Virus record (IMG/VR): IMGVR_UViG_3300028920_000295
Coordinates: 1-21,623 of that record
Source of the DNA: a virus
DNA: 21,623 bases
Reading direction: 5' to 3' (one strand)
The notes beneath the pieces were generated by a model, which was not told the origin of the DNA, did not search any database, and worked only from the letters and a program-made list of their open reading frames with translations. The translations under genes were made by a program, and so were the position numbers. Position 1 is the stretch's first letter. The number at the start of each line of letters is the position of its first letter. Below are positions 6,932-12,610 of the stretch, piece after piece.

Positions 6932-7289
6932 TATTTCCTCCTAAATAAGCAACAATACTAAACAAATCAAAATCCTCTATGATTTTTTCTTTTGTCTTTA
7001 TATCTGTACTCATTTTCTTTATTTGCCCAAAAATATGAAAATTTAACTTATTAGCTACATTTTTATACTTTTCATTTACAATTAGATTTATAGAAAAATT
7101 ATTATTTTCTTTTACTTCTATAGATTTCCATTTTCCAACTCTTTCTGTAATATCATTAAACATAACAATGTTTCTTTTGTATACCTTACATTTTTTATCA
7201 TATTCTTTTATTGCTTTGCCTAAAACTTCTTGGCTTATTTTTTCATTATTACTATTTTTTATTAAGAAATCAAAATAACCATCTTTCAT
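6924..7289 (-). CDS. Hypothetical protein, 121 aa
   Basis: Unrecognised alpha/beta-looking protein with no Cys pairs or membrane segments. It has an N-terminal helical region (QEVLGKAIKEYDKKCKVYK), a strand region (KWKSIEVKENNNFSINLIV) and a C-terminal hydrophobic DLFSIVAYLGG that overlaps the next start. Its ATG overlaps the previous stop as ATGA, so translation is probably coupled. Confidence 0.72.
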   Translation of the reverse strand: MKDGYFDFLIKNSNNEKISQEVLGKAIKEYDKKCKVYKRNIVMFNDITERVGKWKSIEVKENNNFSINLIVNEKYKNVANKLNFHIFGQIKKMSTDIKTKEKIIEDFDLFSIVAYLGGNNG

Positions 7290-7492
7290 AGTCTTATATA
7301 CCTTATTTCTTTCAACTTATTCTTTAAATGACGTATTTTTTCTTCACTTTTCCACAATCCGGGATCATTTTCATAAACACAATCAATGGTATTACAACTT
7401 AAACATGTTTCATTCAGAAAATTTTCCATTTTATCCAAGATATTTATCAATTCATTTAAATCTGAATCGTTTAAAAAACATTTTTCATCCAT
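7286..7492 (-). CDS. Hypothetical protein with four Cys, 68 aa
   Basis: A short protein with C5, a CLSC pair near residue 34 and a further Cys (DCVYEN). The spacing could hold a metal but is not a standard knuckle. The flanks are helical (LNELINILDKMENFL, and KIRHLKNKLKEIRYI). The ATG follows AAAGGAAAAATAG and overlaps the previous gene by 8 nt. Confidence 0.68.
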   Translation of the reverse strand: MDEKCFLNDSDLNELINILDKMENFLNETCLSCNTIDCVYENDPGLWKSEEKIRHLKNKLKEIRYIRL

Positions 7493-7658
7493 CTATTTTT
7501 CCTTTCATTTCTATAGCTTTTTTATATGCTCTCCCTTTTCCGTTTTTAAATTTAGAAGCTTGCCTTCTTGTAGGTTCTATATTTGCTAATTCACACATCT
7601 TAATGAAACGTGGTTCTTTCATATATTTTTTGTTTGTCATTCCCAAAACTTTTGTCAC
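7485..7658 (-). CDS. Small basic protein, 57 aa, GTG start
   Basis: GTG at 7658-7656 sits seven bases after GGAGG and overlaps the preceding stop as GTGA; the stop is TGA at 7487-7485. The product is basic with a central helix-turn-helix-like stretch (RFIKMCELANIEPTRRQASKF), then KNGKGRAYKKAIEMKG. The pattern, with a PTRRQASKFKNGKG loop, suggests a DNA- or RNA-binding phage protein. I cannot assign a family. Confidence 0.68.
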   Translation of the reverse strand: MTKVLGMTNKKYMKEPRFIKMCELANIEPTRRQASKFKNGKGRAYKKAIEMKGKIDG

Positions 7659-7846
7659 TTTAATTCCTCCCTTCTTTTTAACAGCTGCCCTTCACTCATA
7701 TAAGTAATATTTTTACTGCTTCTTTTTTTATTAATCCAATAAAAAATAAATTTTTTGCATTTCATACATTCATAAATATTAAAATCACTATTAGCATATT
7801 TCAATATTATTTCTTCATTTCCACAATTTAAACATATGTTTCTCAT
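7655..7846 (-). CDS. Zinc-ribbon-like small protein, 63 aa
   Basis: Two Cys pairs, CLNCG at residues 5-9 and CMKCK at residues 27-31, with strand-like sequence between them (EIILKYANSDFNIYE), form a classic rubredoxin-type zinc ribbon. The C-terminal tail is basic. The ATG follows AAGGAGTAATCT and lies 19 nt after the promoter-like motif at 7866-7893, making this the first gene of that unit. Confidence 0.75.
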   Translation of the reverse strand: MRNICLNCGNEEIILKYANSDFNIYECMKCKKFIFYWINKKRSSKNITYMSEGQLLKRREELK

Positions 7847-7865
7847 AGATTACTCCTTAATATTT

Positions 7866-7893
7866 ATATATACAAAATAATAAAAAAATTAAC
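7866..7893 (-). promoter_or_regulatory. Promoter-like motif GTTAA-N14-TGTATATAT
   Basis: On the minus strand GTTAA (7893-7889), exactly 14 bases, then TGTATATAT (7874-7866). The TAA of the upstream box is itself the stop codon of the HNH gene at 7889. The ATG of the 7846 gene follows 19 nt later, with AAGGAG between. I infer that it drives 7846-5289. Confidence 0.75.
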
Positions 7894-8215
7894 TTATAAC
7901 TCCATTTTTCCTGTCCATATTTTCTTTGTGTGTTACCCACTCAAGATTCTTATAATAATTATTTTCTTTGTTCCTATCTATATGATCAACATATATTTTA
8001 TCATATTTATTTTTTACAAAATGAATTGCTACCAATCTATGAATATAAAAATTTTTCTTTTTTCCATTTTTACAAAGGGTTACATAAAGATAGCCATTTG
8101 GCTTTTTCATTGGTTTTAATTTTTTTTTAACACCACTTTTTATTGAAAAAACCTCTCCATCACCAGAAACACTATATTCTTTATATTCTGCAAGATCTTC
8201 TCTTTTATAAACCAT
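7889..8215 (-). CDS. Freestanding NUMOD/HNH endonuclease, 108 aa
   Basis: A homing-type endonuclease that likely makes site-specific breaks in related phage DNA. Residues 12-30 (EYSVSGDGEVFSIKSG) match a NUMOD4-like element. IHRLVAIHFV at 58-67 holds the conserved HRLVA. VDHIDRNKENN at 76-86 is the HNH core (H78, D80, N86), followed by LEWVTHKENM at 91-100. This order, NUMOD then HNH_3, is the usual one. It starts after a short gap from the 8475 gene and its stop codon overlaps the promoter-like motif at 7866-7893. It may be a mobile gene that inserted at an operon boundary. Confidence 0.88.
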   Translation of the reverse strand: MVYKREDLAEYKEYSVSGDGEVFSIKSGVKKKLKPMKKPNGYLYVTLCKNGKKKNFYIHRLVAIHFVKNKYDKIYVDHIDRNKENNYYKNLEWVTHKENMDRKNGVIS

Positions 8216-8217
8216 TC

Positions 8218-8475
8218 TTATTTCTCCGGCATTCTATATATACTGTAATAATCAAAAACAGTATCTGCATCAGTTTCTTTCTTTGGATATTTCTGTATAT
8301 GTATGGCTTTCTCCATATCATTTAATATCTCATTGCATCTTTCTCTATTTTTATAATTTCCTAAAAAATAAGATGAACCAGATGAATCAGTTCCTGCTAT
8401 CTGCTCTCCTCCATGACTTATTATTATTCTTGTACAATTCATCAAACAATCTTTATCTTGACTTCTTATCCACAT
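8218..8475 (-). CDS. MWIRSQDK-type small phage protein, 85 aa
   Basis: The N-terminal MWIRSQDK and the C-terminal DYYSIYRMPEK are ends I recognise from a recurrent small protein of Bacillota and their phages: MWIRSQDK, then a beta sandwich with a G-x-Y element (here LGNYKNRERCNEILNDM), then a closing YxMPE. The function of this group is unknown to me. The ATG follows AAGGAGAATAATC and overlaps the 3' end of a 28-codon gene. A Bacillota-type homologue supports a low-G+C Gram-positive host. Confidence 0.82.
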   Translation of the reverse strand: MWIRSQDKDCLMNCTRIIISHGGEQIAGTDSSGSSYFLGNYKNRERCNEILNDMEKAIHIQKYPKKETDADTVFDYYSIYRMPEK

Positions 8476-8539
8476 GATTATTCTCCTTATTGTTTAATTT
8501 CCTTAATATCATTCTAAAAGCTTTACTATCATCCTTCAT
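8453..8539 (-). CDS. Very short protein, 28 aa
   Basis: ATG at 8539-8537 directly follows the TGA of the previous gene, with GAGG four bases upstream; TAA is at 8455-8453. The product is basic (MKDDSKAFRMILRKLNNKE, then NHVDKKSR). It fills the only gap between the two flanking genes and overlaps the next start by 23 nt. It is too short to identify, and could be a non-functional run. Confidence 0.45.
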   Translation of the reverse strand: MKDDSKAFRMILRKLNNKENNHVDKKSR

Positions 8540-8788
8540 TCATCCTCTTTTCCTATTTATTCTTCTACTTTTTCTTGCTATCTTATTTCTTATTCTATTC
8601 TTCTTTCTTTTTTTGTTTAGTTCTATCTCATGCTGCAAATGATTCCCTCTCCATTTACACCCTTCAACATGTTTATTTTTTTCTTTCAATTTAGATTTAT
8701 CTATTTCTCTTTTCTTTTTATTTGCTTCACCACTTTTTTCTACAGTTGTTTTTTTCTTTTGCTTCTTTACTTCTTTCTTATCACTCAT
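8540..8788 (-). CDS. Highly basic Lys/Arg-rich protein, 82 aa
   Basis: The composition is extreme: dense Lys and Arg throughout (KKEVKKQKKK, NKKRKKNRIRNKIARKSRR), with few hydrophobic residues. It is probably disordered and likely to bind nucleic acid; it could help compact DNA or be packaged, but this is inference. The ATG follows AAAGGAGATCTTA, 19 nt after the promoter-like motif at 8808-8835, so it leads that transcription unit. Confidence 0.68.
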   Translation of the reverse strand: MSDKKEVKKQKKKTTVEKSGEANKKKREIDKSKLKEKNKHVEGCKWRGNHLQHEIELNKKRKKNRIRNKIARKSRRINRKRG

Positions 8789-8807
8789 TAAGATCTCCTT
8801 TACGAAA

Positions 8808-8835
8808 ATATATACAAAATAAAAAAATCATTAAC
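8808..8835 (-). promoter_or_regulatory. Promoter-like motif GTTAA-N14-TGTATATAT
   Basis: On the minus strand GTTAA (8835-8831), exactly 14 bases, then TGTATATAT (8816-8808). It starts one base after the TAA of the 9055 gene and ends 19 nt before the ATG at 8788. Boxes and spacing match those at 7893 and 11368. I infer that it drives the unit 8788-7889. Confidence 0.75.
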
Positions 8836-8836
8836 A

Positions 8837-9055
8837 TTATTTACTTGAATAATTCTTATAAATGTCAGTGTATTTTTTATTAGTCTTTATATGTTTTTTT
8901 AAAGCCATTCCAACATAGTTTCTTAAACAAAGCCCATTTATTCTTGCTAATTCTCTTAAAATTCTAACATCTTCATTATTTAAATTAACTAAACTATTAT
9001 TTTCTATTTTTAACTCCACTCTTAATACATCATTTTTCTTAAATCTTTTTTTCAT
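8837..9055 (-). CDS. Possible DNA-binding protein, 72 aa
   Basis: A beta strand (DVLRVELKIENNSLVNL) followed by two helices (NEDVRILRELARINGL, RNYVGMALKKHIK) resembles ribbon-helix-helix or small phage regulators. It is not a confident match. The ATG is coupled to the upstream stop by a 4-nt overlap. It is the last gene of the unit that begins at 11324 and lies just before a promoter-like motif. Confidence 0.68.
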   Translation of the reverse strand: MKKRFKKNDVLRVELKIENNSLVNLNNEDVRILRELARINGLCLRNYVGMALKKHIKTNKKYTDIYKNYSSK

Positions 9056-9300
9056 TTTTTCTCCCTAAATAAAAGTTCTCTTACTTTTTCTCTTATAAAT
9101 TGGTGTGATCTTGAGCTTGCTTCTAAAAGATCTATTAACTCATATGCTGTAAAACACTTACTTTTCTGAGCTACTCCTGATGCAAATTTCCTACCATCTT
9201 TATCTTGTATTAAAAAAGCACTATAAATTATATTAACATTGTATTTTTCAGCCAATGCTTGTAATTCTTCTCTAAAAATTTTTTCTTCAATTTTTGCCAT
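9052..9300 (-). CDS. Hypothetical protein, 82 aa
   Basis: Unrecognised. Helix REELQALAEKYNVNIIY and strand AFLIQDKDG are followed by a helical C-terminus (AYELIDLLEASSRSHQFIREK). The lone hydrophobic strand flanked by helices suggests a small alpha/beta domain. The ATG follows AAAGGAGGTTTATA, an excellent ribosome binding site that lies inside the previous gene's end. Confidence 0.75.
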   Translation of the reverse strand: MAKIEEKIFREELQALAEKYNVNIIYSAFLIQDKDGRKFASGVAQKSKCFTAYELIDLLEASSRSHQFIREKVRELLFREKK

Positions 9301-9736
9301 TATAAACCTCCTTTAGCTTTTGTTTGAGTTCGGCTATTATTTTATCATCTATCATATACCATTTCTCATCATAAGGGGATAAAGGGATTTCTTGTTCCCA
9401 CTCATCAATCACCCTCATAACCTTTTCCCTATCCCGTTTCAACTGCACACCTATTTCATCATATATTTTCCCGTAGCAAGTATGACATAATAAGTAATCA
9501 GTTTTAGGAAATTTGTATTTCATTTCATCCACTTTGTCACCACAGATTTTGCAATGTTCTTCCGAATATGTTGTGAGTTTGTTATAACTTTCTCTATCCA
9601 TCACAACATAATCTTTTGAATGAATTATAGCTGTTTTTTTATTCTTTATTGTTTTAATAAAATCAATTAACATTTCTAATGATTTGCCATGTTTTCTTGA
9701 TTCCATTTTTATTTCTCTCAATTTCTCTCTGTTCAT
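9287..9736 (-). CDS. Zinc-finger-like hypothetical protein, 149 aa
   Basis: A helical N-terminus (residues 1-33), a strand region (TAIIHSKDYVVMD), then a Cys4 finger: CKICG at residues 62-66 and CHTC at residues 84-87, about 20 residues apart. The C-terminus is helical and acidic (VMRVIDEWEQEI, IIAELKQKLKEVY). The base composition is somewhat less AT-rich than in neighbours. I cannot name the family. Start ATG after AAGGAGTCCCT, overlapping the 3' end of the next gene upstream by 4 nt. Confidence 0.75.
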   Translation of the reverse strand: MNREKLREIKMESRKHGKSLEMLIDFIKTIKNKKTAIIHSKDYVVMDRESYNKLTTYSEEHCKICGDKVDEMKYKFPKTDYLLCHTCYGKIYDEIGVQLKRDREKVMRVIDEWEQEIPLSPYDEKWYMIDDKIIAELKQKLKEVYNGKN

Positions 9737-9915
9737 AGGGACTCCTTATTTATATCTTTCTCAGCCAACAACTTCCCATCTAATGTCCAATATTGTGTAA
9801 TACGTCTAAATGGATCATCTTTACCATTTCCACGCAATTCTAAATATGTTTTTATAACTGTTATGATTTCAACCTTATTTTCATCATGTATTTTATAATT
9901 GTTATACATCTTCAT
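9733..9915 (-). CDS. Small phage protein with GKDDPFRRITQYW motif, 60 aa
   Basis: The core LRGNGKDDPFRRITQYW (residues 27-43), followed by TLDGKLLAEKD, matches a recurrent phage/Bacillota small protein with a conserved G-x-G-x-x-x-D-P-[FY]-R segment and a Trp turn. Its role is unknown. The ATG follows GTAAAGGAGAAGGT, the same 19-base leader as the 10130 gene. Confidence 0.78.
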   Translation of the reverse strand: MKMYNNYKIHDENKVEIITVIKTYLELRGNGKDDPFRRITQYWTLDGKLLAEKDINKESL

Positions 9916-9929
9916 ACCTTCTCCTTTAC
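9911..9929 (-). repeat. Repeated ribosome-binding leader, copy 1
   Basis: The 19 bases spanning AAGGAG and the ATG of the 9915 gene (GTAAAGGAGAAGGTATGAA on the minus strand) are identical to 10126-10144 before the 10130 gene. The repeat covers only the ribosome binding site and start. Confidence 0.7.
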
Positions 9930-9938
9930 CCAGTGAAA

Positions 9939-10130
9939 TTAAATCATAGCATCACTACTAGTCTCATAAATTTCATAAATCTTCACTAAATTCATATCGA
10001 AAAAATCACTAAGTTTTTGTTTAGCTTTTGAAGAAGACGGGGCTTGTATAATTTTTTCAAATGTACTTCCATAAATCATCAAATCGTTATCGTATTCAAT
10101 TCCGCTAATGTAATAATATTTATCTTTCAT
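9939..10130 (-). CDS. Hypothetical protein, 63 aa
   Basis: I choose the ATG at 10130, which lies five bases after AAGGAG. An ATG at 10148 in the same frame would place that site inside the coding sequence. The product begins MKDKYYYISGIEYDNDL; the rest (IYGSTFEKIIQAPSSSKAKQKL, then MNLVKIYEIYET) looks like a compact strand-helix-strand domain. Its function is unknown. It sits between the YopX gene and the DPFRR gene. Confidence 0.7.
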   Translation of the reverse strand: MKDKYYYISGIEYDNDLMIYGSTFEKIIQAPSSSKAKQKLSDFFDMNLVKIYEIYETSSDAMI

Positions 10131-10144
10131 ACCTTCTCCTTTAC
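10126..10144 (-). repeat. Repeated ribosome-binding leader, copy 2
   Basis: Identical to 9911-9929: 19 bases containing AAGGAG, a five-base spacer and the start codon. It decides the start at 10130. Two neighbouring genes sharing an exact translation-initiation region suggests gene conversion or tandem duplication with divergence. Confidence 0.7.
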
Positions 10145-10513
10145 TCATTGATCCTCACCCTCCAGTAGTTCGGGGTTGTCAAATTTATTTCCTTTGACTT
10201 TTAAAAGTCCCGGTATTTCTTCAATATGCCATTCTCCAAAACAATATTGACTATTACGAAATAATATTACTCTTGATATATTATGTGATATTGATTTACA
10301 TATATCCCCTTCAAAAATCTTCTTACCATTCTTATCCTTCAACCCTGTCCACTGCCCGACTGATTCGGGGTTGACTTCATGAAAATGCAAATCAGGAACA
10401 ATAACATCATGACATTTTTGTTTTGGCAATATAGAAAACTCATTTTCAAAAATCATTAAACTTCCATAAACCCAACCTTCTCCATCAACTCTTTTTCCTC
10501 TGTATTCTCTCAT
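10145..10513 (-). CDS. YopX family protein, 122 aa
   Basis: A clear member of the YopX family (PF09643 type), common in phages and prophages of Bacillota and of unknown biochemical role. The signatures are MREYRGKRVDG with WVYGSLM at residues 1-20, VNPESVGQWTGLKDKNGKKI at about 47-66, and FEGDICKSI at 67-75. Length is near the family's typical 120-140 residues. The ATG follows GGAGGTATCAA and overlaps the stop of a tiny upstream frame as ATGA. Confidence 0.9.
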   Translation of the reverse strand: MREYRGKRVDGEGWVYGSLMIFENEFSILPKQKCHDVIVPDLHFHEVNPESVGQWTGLKDKNGKKIFEGDICKSISHNISRVILFRNSQYCFGEWHIEEIPGLLKVKGNKFDNPELLEGEDQ

Positions 10514-10545
10514 TTGATACCTCCGAATTCTCTCTTACTTATCAT
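10510..10545 (-). CDS. Possible 11-codon leader peptide upstream of YopX
   Basis: In the 44-base gap, an ATG at 10545-10543 lies six bases after GGGAG and opens MISKREFGGIK. Its TGA overlaps the YopX start codon as ATGA, and the YopX ribosome binding site is embedded in its last codons. It may be a translational coupler or chance. There is no independent evidence that it is expressed. Confidence 0.3.
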   Translation of the reverse strand: MISKREFGGIK

Positions 10546-10557
10546 ATTTTTCTCCCA

Positions 10558-10788
10558 TTATATTTTTTTATACTCAAAAGTAATTATTACAACACCCAAA
10601 TACATTACGGGAACAATATTCTTTTCAATATAATTTAATATTTTAACTTCTATATCTTTTTTTATTTTTTCTAACAAAACCAAATTTAAATATATTTTTC
10701 CTTTTTGATTAAACTTTACTACTATAGTATATTCATTTATATTAAATTTTTTTAAATATCTTCTAAATTTTTTATTTTGCTCTATCAT
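10558..10788 (-). CDS. Hypothetical protein, 76 aa, paralogue of the 13902 gene
   Basis: Unrecognised. A basic helix with RRYLKKFNINEYTIVV (residues 9-24), a strand region, then LNYIEKNIVPVMYLGVVIITF (residues 51-71) gives a strand-helix-strand fold. The first and last parts align with the 13678-13902 protein (RKYLEDNNITKYRLV; LNILKRDIIPVGIMF), so the two look like diverged paralogues. The ATG has an AAAGAG site and overlaps the upstream gene by 4 nt. Confidence 0.72.
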   Translation of the reverse strand: MIEQNKKFRRYLKKFNINEYTIVVKFNQKGKIYLNLVLLEKIKKDIEVKILNYIEKNIVPVMYLGVVIITFEYKKI

Positions 10789-11324
10789 ATTCTCTTTCCT
10801 TTTTCATCAAACCATATATATGGCAAATCATTAGGAACGTTCTTGAAATATTTATTATAATGCATATAATCTTTTCTCAATAAATTACTTTTATGACTTA
10901 GATGAAAATCCTTATTTCCTAACCATTTAGGATATATTATTTTCCCATATGGTTTAATAATATTCATATTATTAACAAATCCTCTTCTGACCCATTCATC
11001 AACACAATCATTAAAATAAATAATCAATGCATCTTCATAATTATACCACATTCTAATTGCTGGGTGGTTTAACCAACCTATTTTTCTAATTTTACCACCA
11101 CATAATATTCCATCATATTTTTCTAAACATATCATTGAATCGTTTTTATTTAGTTTTTCTCCATATTTTTTTCCACACTTTTTGCATCTATACTTATATC
11201 CACAATGTAAATTTTGTAATGTTAATAATATCTGGTAAGCTTCTACTCTCTGTTTCCCGAGTCTCTTGTTGTCTAAACATCTAACTGATTTAACAAAATC
11301 TTTGTATGGTAAAAATGTCTGCAT
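10785..11324 (-). CDS. Pyrimidine-dimer DNA glycosylase-like protein with zinc-ribbon insert, 179 aa
   Basis: This matches the MSMEG_6728/Pyr_excise family (PF03013 type), related to T4 endonuclease V, which removes UV-induced pyrimidine dimers. The N-terminal MQTFLPYKDFVKSVRCLDNKR and LGKQRVEAYQILL, then WLNHPAIRMW (84-93), EDALIIYFN (97-105), EWVRRGF (110-116), and the C-terminal LGNKDFHLSHKSNLLRKD and NDLPYIW, are all family hallmarks. Between residues 40 and 80 the usual short link is replaced by a segment with CKKCG (47-51), C66 and C75, apparently a zinc ribbon. The ATG follows GAGGTAGTT and lies 16 nt after a promoter-like motif, so the gene leads the 11324-8837 unit. Confidence 0.85.
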   Translation of the reverse strand: MQTFLPYKDFVKSVRCLDNKRLGKQRVEAYQILLTLQNLHCGYKYRCKKCGKKYGEKLNKNDSMICLEKYDGILCGGKIRKIGWLNHPAIRMWYNYEDALIIYFNDCVDEWVRRGFVNNMNIIKPYGKIIYPKWLGNKDFHLSHKSNLLRKDYMHYNKYFKNVPNDLPYIWFDEKGKRI

Positions 11325-11340
11325 AACTACCTCATATATA

Positions 11341-11368
11341 ATATATACAACTCCAAGATTTTTTTAAC
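11341..11368 (-). promoter_or_regulatory. Promoter-like motif GTTAA-N14-TGTATATAT
   Basis: On the minus strand GTTAA (11368-11364), exactly 14 bases, then TGTATATAT (11349-11341). It begins two bases after the TAA of the 12060 gene and ends 16 nt before the ATG at 11324. The intervening 14 bases differ from the other copies while the boxes are identical, as expected for a conserved promoter rather than a duplicated block. Confidence 0.75.
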
Positions 11369-11370
11369 AA

Positions 11371-12060
11371 TTATTTTTTAAATCCTTGAGCTCTTATCTC
11401 AGCACCTAACTCCTGGACTCTTCTGGAGATATTTGAAAGCATTTCTGGATCCTTTACAACATCTATTATTATATTTCTAAACTTCATAAACATATATTCA
11501 ACTTGTTCTACTGTAAATGATACTTTTGGAGCATGTTTCATTTCCCAATGTGTTTTCTTAAATCTAACTATATTGTCTAACAACCACATTAGTTTGCCTG
11601 GGTTTTCTGCTATCTCATCATCAGTTTTTGCTTTTAGAAATTTTCTTAAAACAACAACTGATAATTTTAACTCATCAAGTGTATTTGTAAGATCTTCTTC
11701 TGCAAGACCCTCCAATTCTCTTAGTTCTTTTTGTAAAGCAGCATCTTTGCCAATATCATATAACCCTAATGATTTCTTCAATTCCCTTATCTCCTTTTTT
11801 TTCTCTAAATTTACACCAGTATGCCTTCTGCAAACGACCCTTCCTTTTAAAGCTGGGTATGGGCATTGTCTAGGAGGATGAGATGACTGCAATTTTGCTT
11901 GACATCGTATAACTATCCGCCCGTCCTTGTAATATTTAAAATCTTCCCATTTTTCTCTTTTTTTTGTGCTAGAAGTTTTTCTTTCTCGTTCAATTATCTT
12001 CATCAATTCCTTTTTTTTCTTCTCTATCTTCTCGAAAATTTCTGGGTCTTTATTAGTCAT
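11371..12060 (-). CDS. HGG-like Cys/His protein, possible terminase small subunit, 229 aa
   Basis: Residues 1-45 are a Lys/Glu helix. Residues 52-83 carry C53, PPRQCPYPALKG with C66, and VVCRRHTGV with C77 and H80. This resembles the HGG-type Cys/His motif seen in phage proteins often encoded near, or annotated as, small terminase subunits. The remainder is helical (KELRELEGLAEED, LWLLDNIVRFKK, VEYMFMKFRNIIIDVV), and could oligomerise. Small terminase subunits bind the packaging site and pass DNA to TerL. The TerS assignment is inference: terL lies about 8 kb away, and both genes are richer in G+C than their surroundings. The ribosome binding site is weak (GAGG 13 bases upstream). Confidence 0.7.
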   Translation of the reverse strand: MTNKDPEIFEKIEKKKKELMKIIERERKTSSTKKREKWEDFKYYKDGRIVIRCQAKLQSSHPPRQCPYPALKGRVVCRRHTGVNLEKKKEIRELKKSLGLYDIGKDAALQKELRELEGLAEEDLTNTLDELKLSVVVLRKFLKAKTDDEIAENPGKLMWLLDNIVRFKKTHWEMKHAPKVSFTVEQVEYMFMKFRNIIIDVVKDPEMLSNISRRVQELGAEIRAQGFKK

Positions 12061-12102
12061 TTTATAGGCGCTTCCTCTATATTTGAATTTTTAAAGATTT
12101 TT

Positions 12103-12125
12103 ACAAGTAAAAAAATTTTACTTGT
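12103..12125 (-). other. Perfect 10-bp inverted repeat (stem-loop) in an intergenic gap
   Basis: ACAAGTAAAA, three A/T bases, then TTTTACTTGT: a perfect 10-base stem with a 3-base loop, 43 nt before the ATG at 12060 in a 137-base gap. It has no U tract in the leftward transcript, so it is not a standard terminator; it could be an RNase processing site, a weak attenuator or a palindromic protein site. A 19-codon frame (12101-12160, beginning MQERTRPG) runs through it and is not called as a gene. I see no member of the GTTAA promoter family in the rest of this gap. Confidence 0.5.
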
Positions 12126-12197
12126 CTTCTTCTTATCCCTGGACGTGTTCTTTCCTGCATTTTATTCCCATATACTTAAATAATACTGTATAATCTC

Positions 12198-12449
12198 CTA
12201 AAATTTCGGTGGGCACACACAGCGTGAATAAATATCTCCTTTGTTTCTATTATCTCTACAAAGAGGGCACATTAATTCATAAGGAAAGCCAACGATACAA
12301 AAACATCCAATTATATTTTTATTACAAAATTCCCAATCATCATCATCTTGATGATCTTCTTTATTTTTTACTTTCATAAAATCATGTAAATATTTTATCT
12401 TTTCTTTATCAGATAATTTTCTTCCTTCTTCCCATGATAAAAATTTCAT
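12198..12449 (-). CDS. Cys-rich hypothetical protein, 83 aa
   Basis: Unrecognised. The N-terminal half is charged and ends in an acidic run (EDHQDDDDWE, residues 31-40). The C-terminal half has seven Cys (42, 49, 51, 61, 64, 77, 79), including CPLC and CVC, suggesting one or two bound metal ions. The ATG follows GGAGTTATAGAT and lies 2 nt after the TAG of the upstream gene. It ends before the 137-base gap holding the inverted repeat. Confidence 0.72.
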   Translation of the reverse strand: MKFLSWEEGRKLSDKEKIKYLHDFMKVKNKEDHQDDDDWEFCNKNIIGCFCIVGFPYELMCPLCRDNRNKGDIYSRCVCPPKF

Positions 12450-12451
12450 AT

Positions 12452-12610
12452 CTATAACTCCACCTTTAATTCTTTTAAATATTCTTTAGCTCTTTTCTTT
12501 GCCATTCCACTAGAAAGAAGAATATTATTCTCTCTATCAATGACTCCATATCCTTCCTTATATGGCCAGATTGTTCTAATAATTTTTAATTTATATTTTT
12601 TTCTTTTCAT
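12452..12610 (-). CDS. Small basic protein, 52 aa
   Basis: ATG at 12610-12608 after GGAGAAAA, overlapping the previous TGA as ATGA; TAG at 12454-12452. The pattern of strand (YKLKIIRTIWPYKEGYGVID), turn and helix (GMAKKRAKEYLKEL) looks like a genuine mini-domain, perhaps nucleic-acid-binding because of its charge. No family is recognised. Confidence 0.7.
   Translation of the reverse strand: MKRKKYKLKIIRTIWPYKEGYGVIDRENNILLSSGMAKKRAKEYLKELKVEL

Noticed and set aside
12101-12160. A 19-codon frame (beginning MQERTRPG) in the 12061-12197 gap
   Set aside because: Short, weak ribosome binding site, runs through the inverted repeat and has no supporting conservation evidence.
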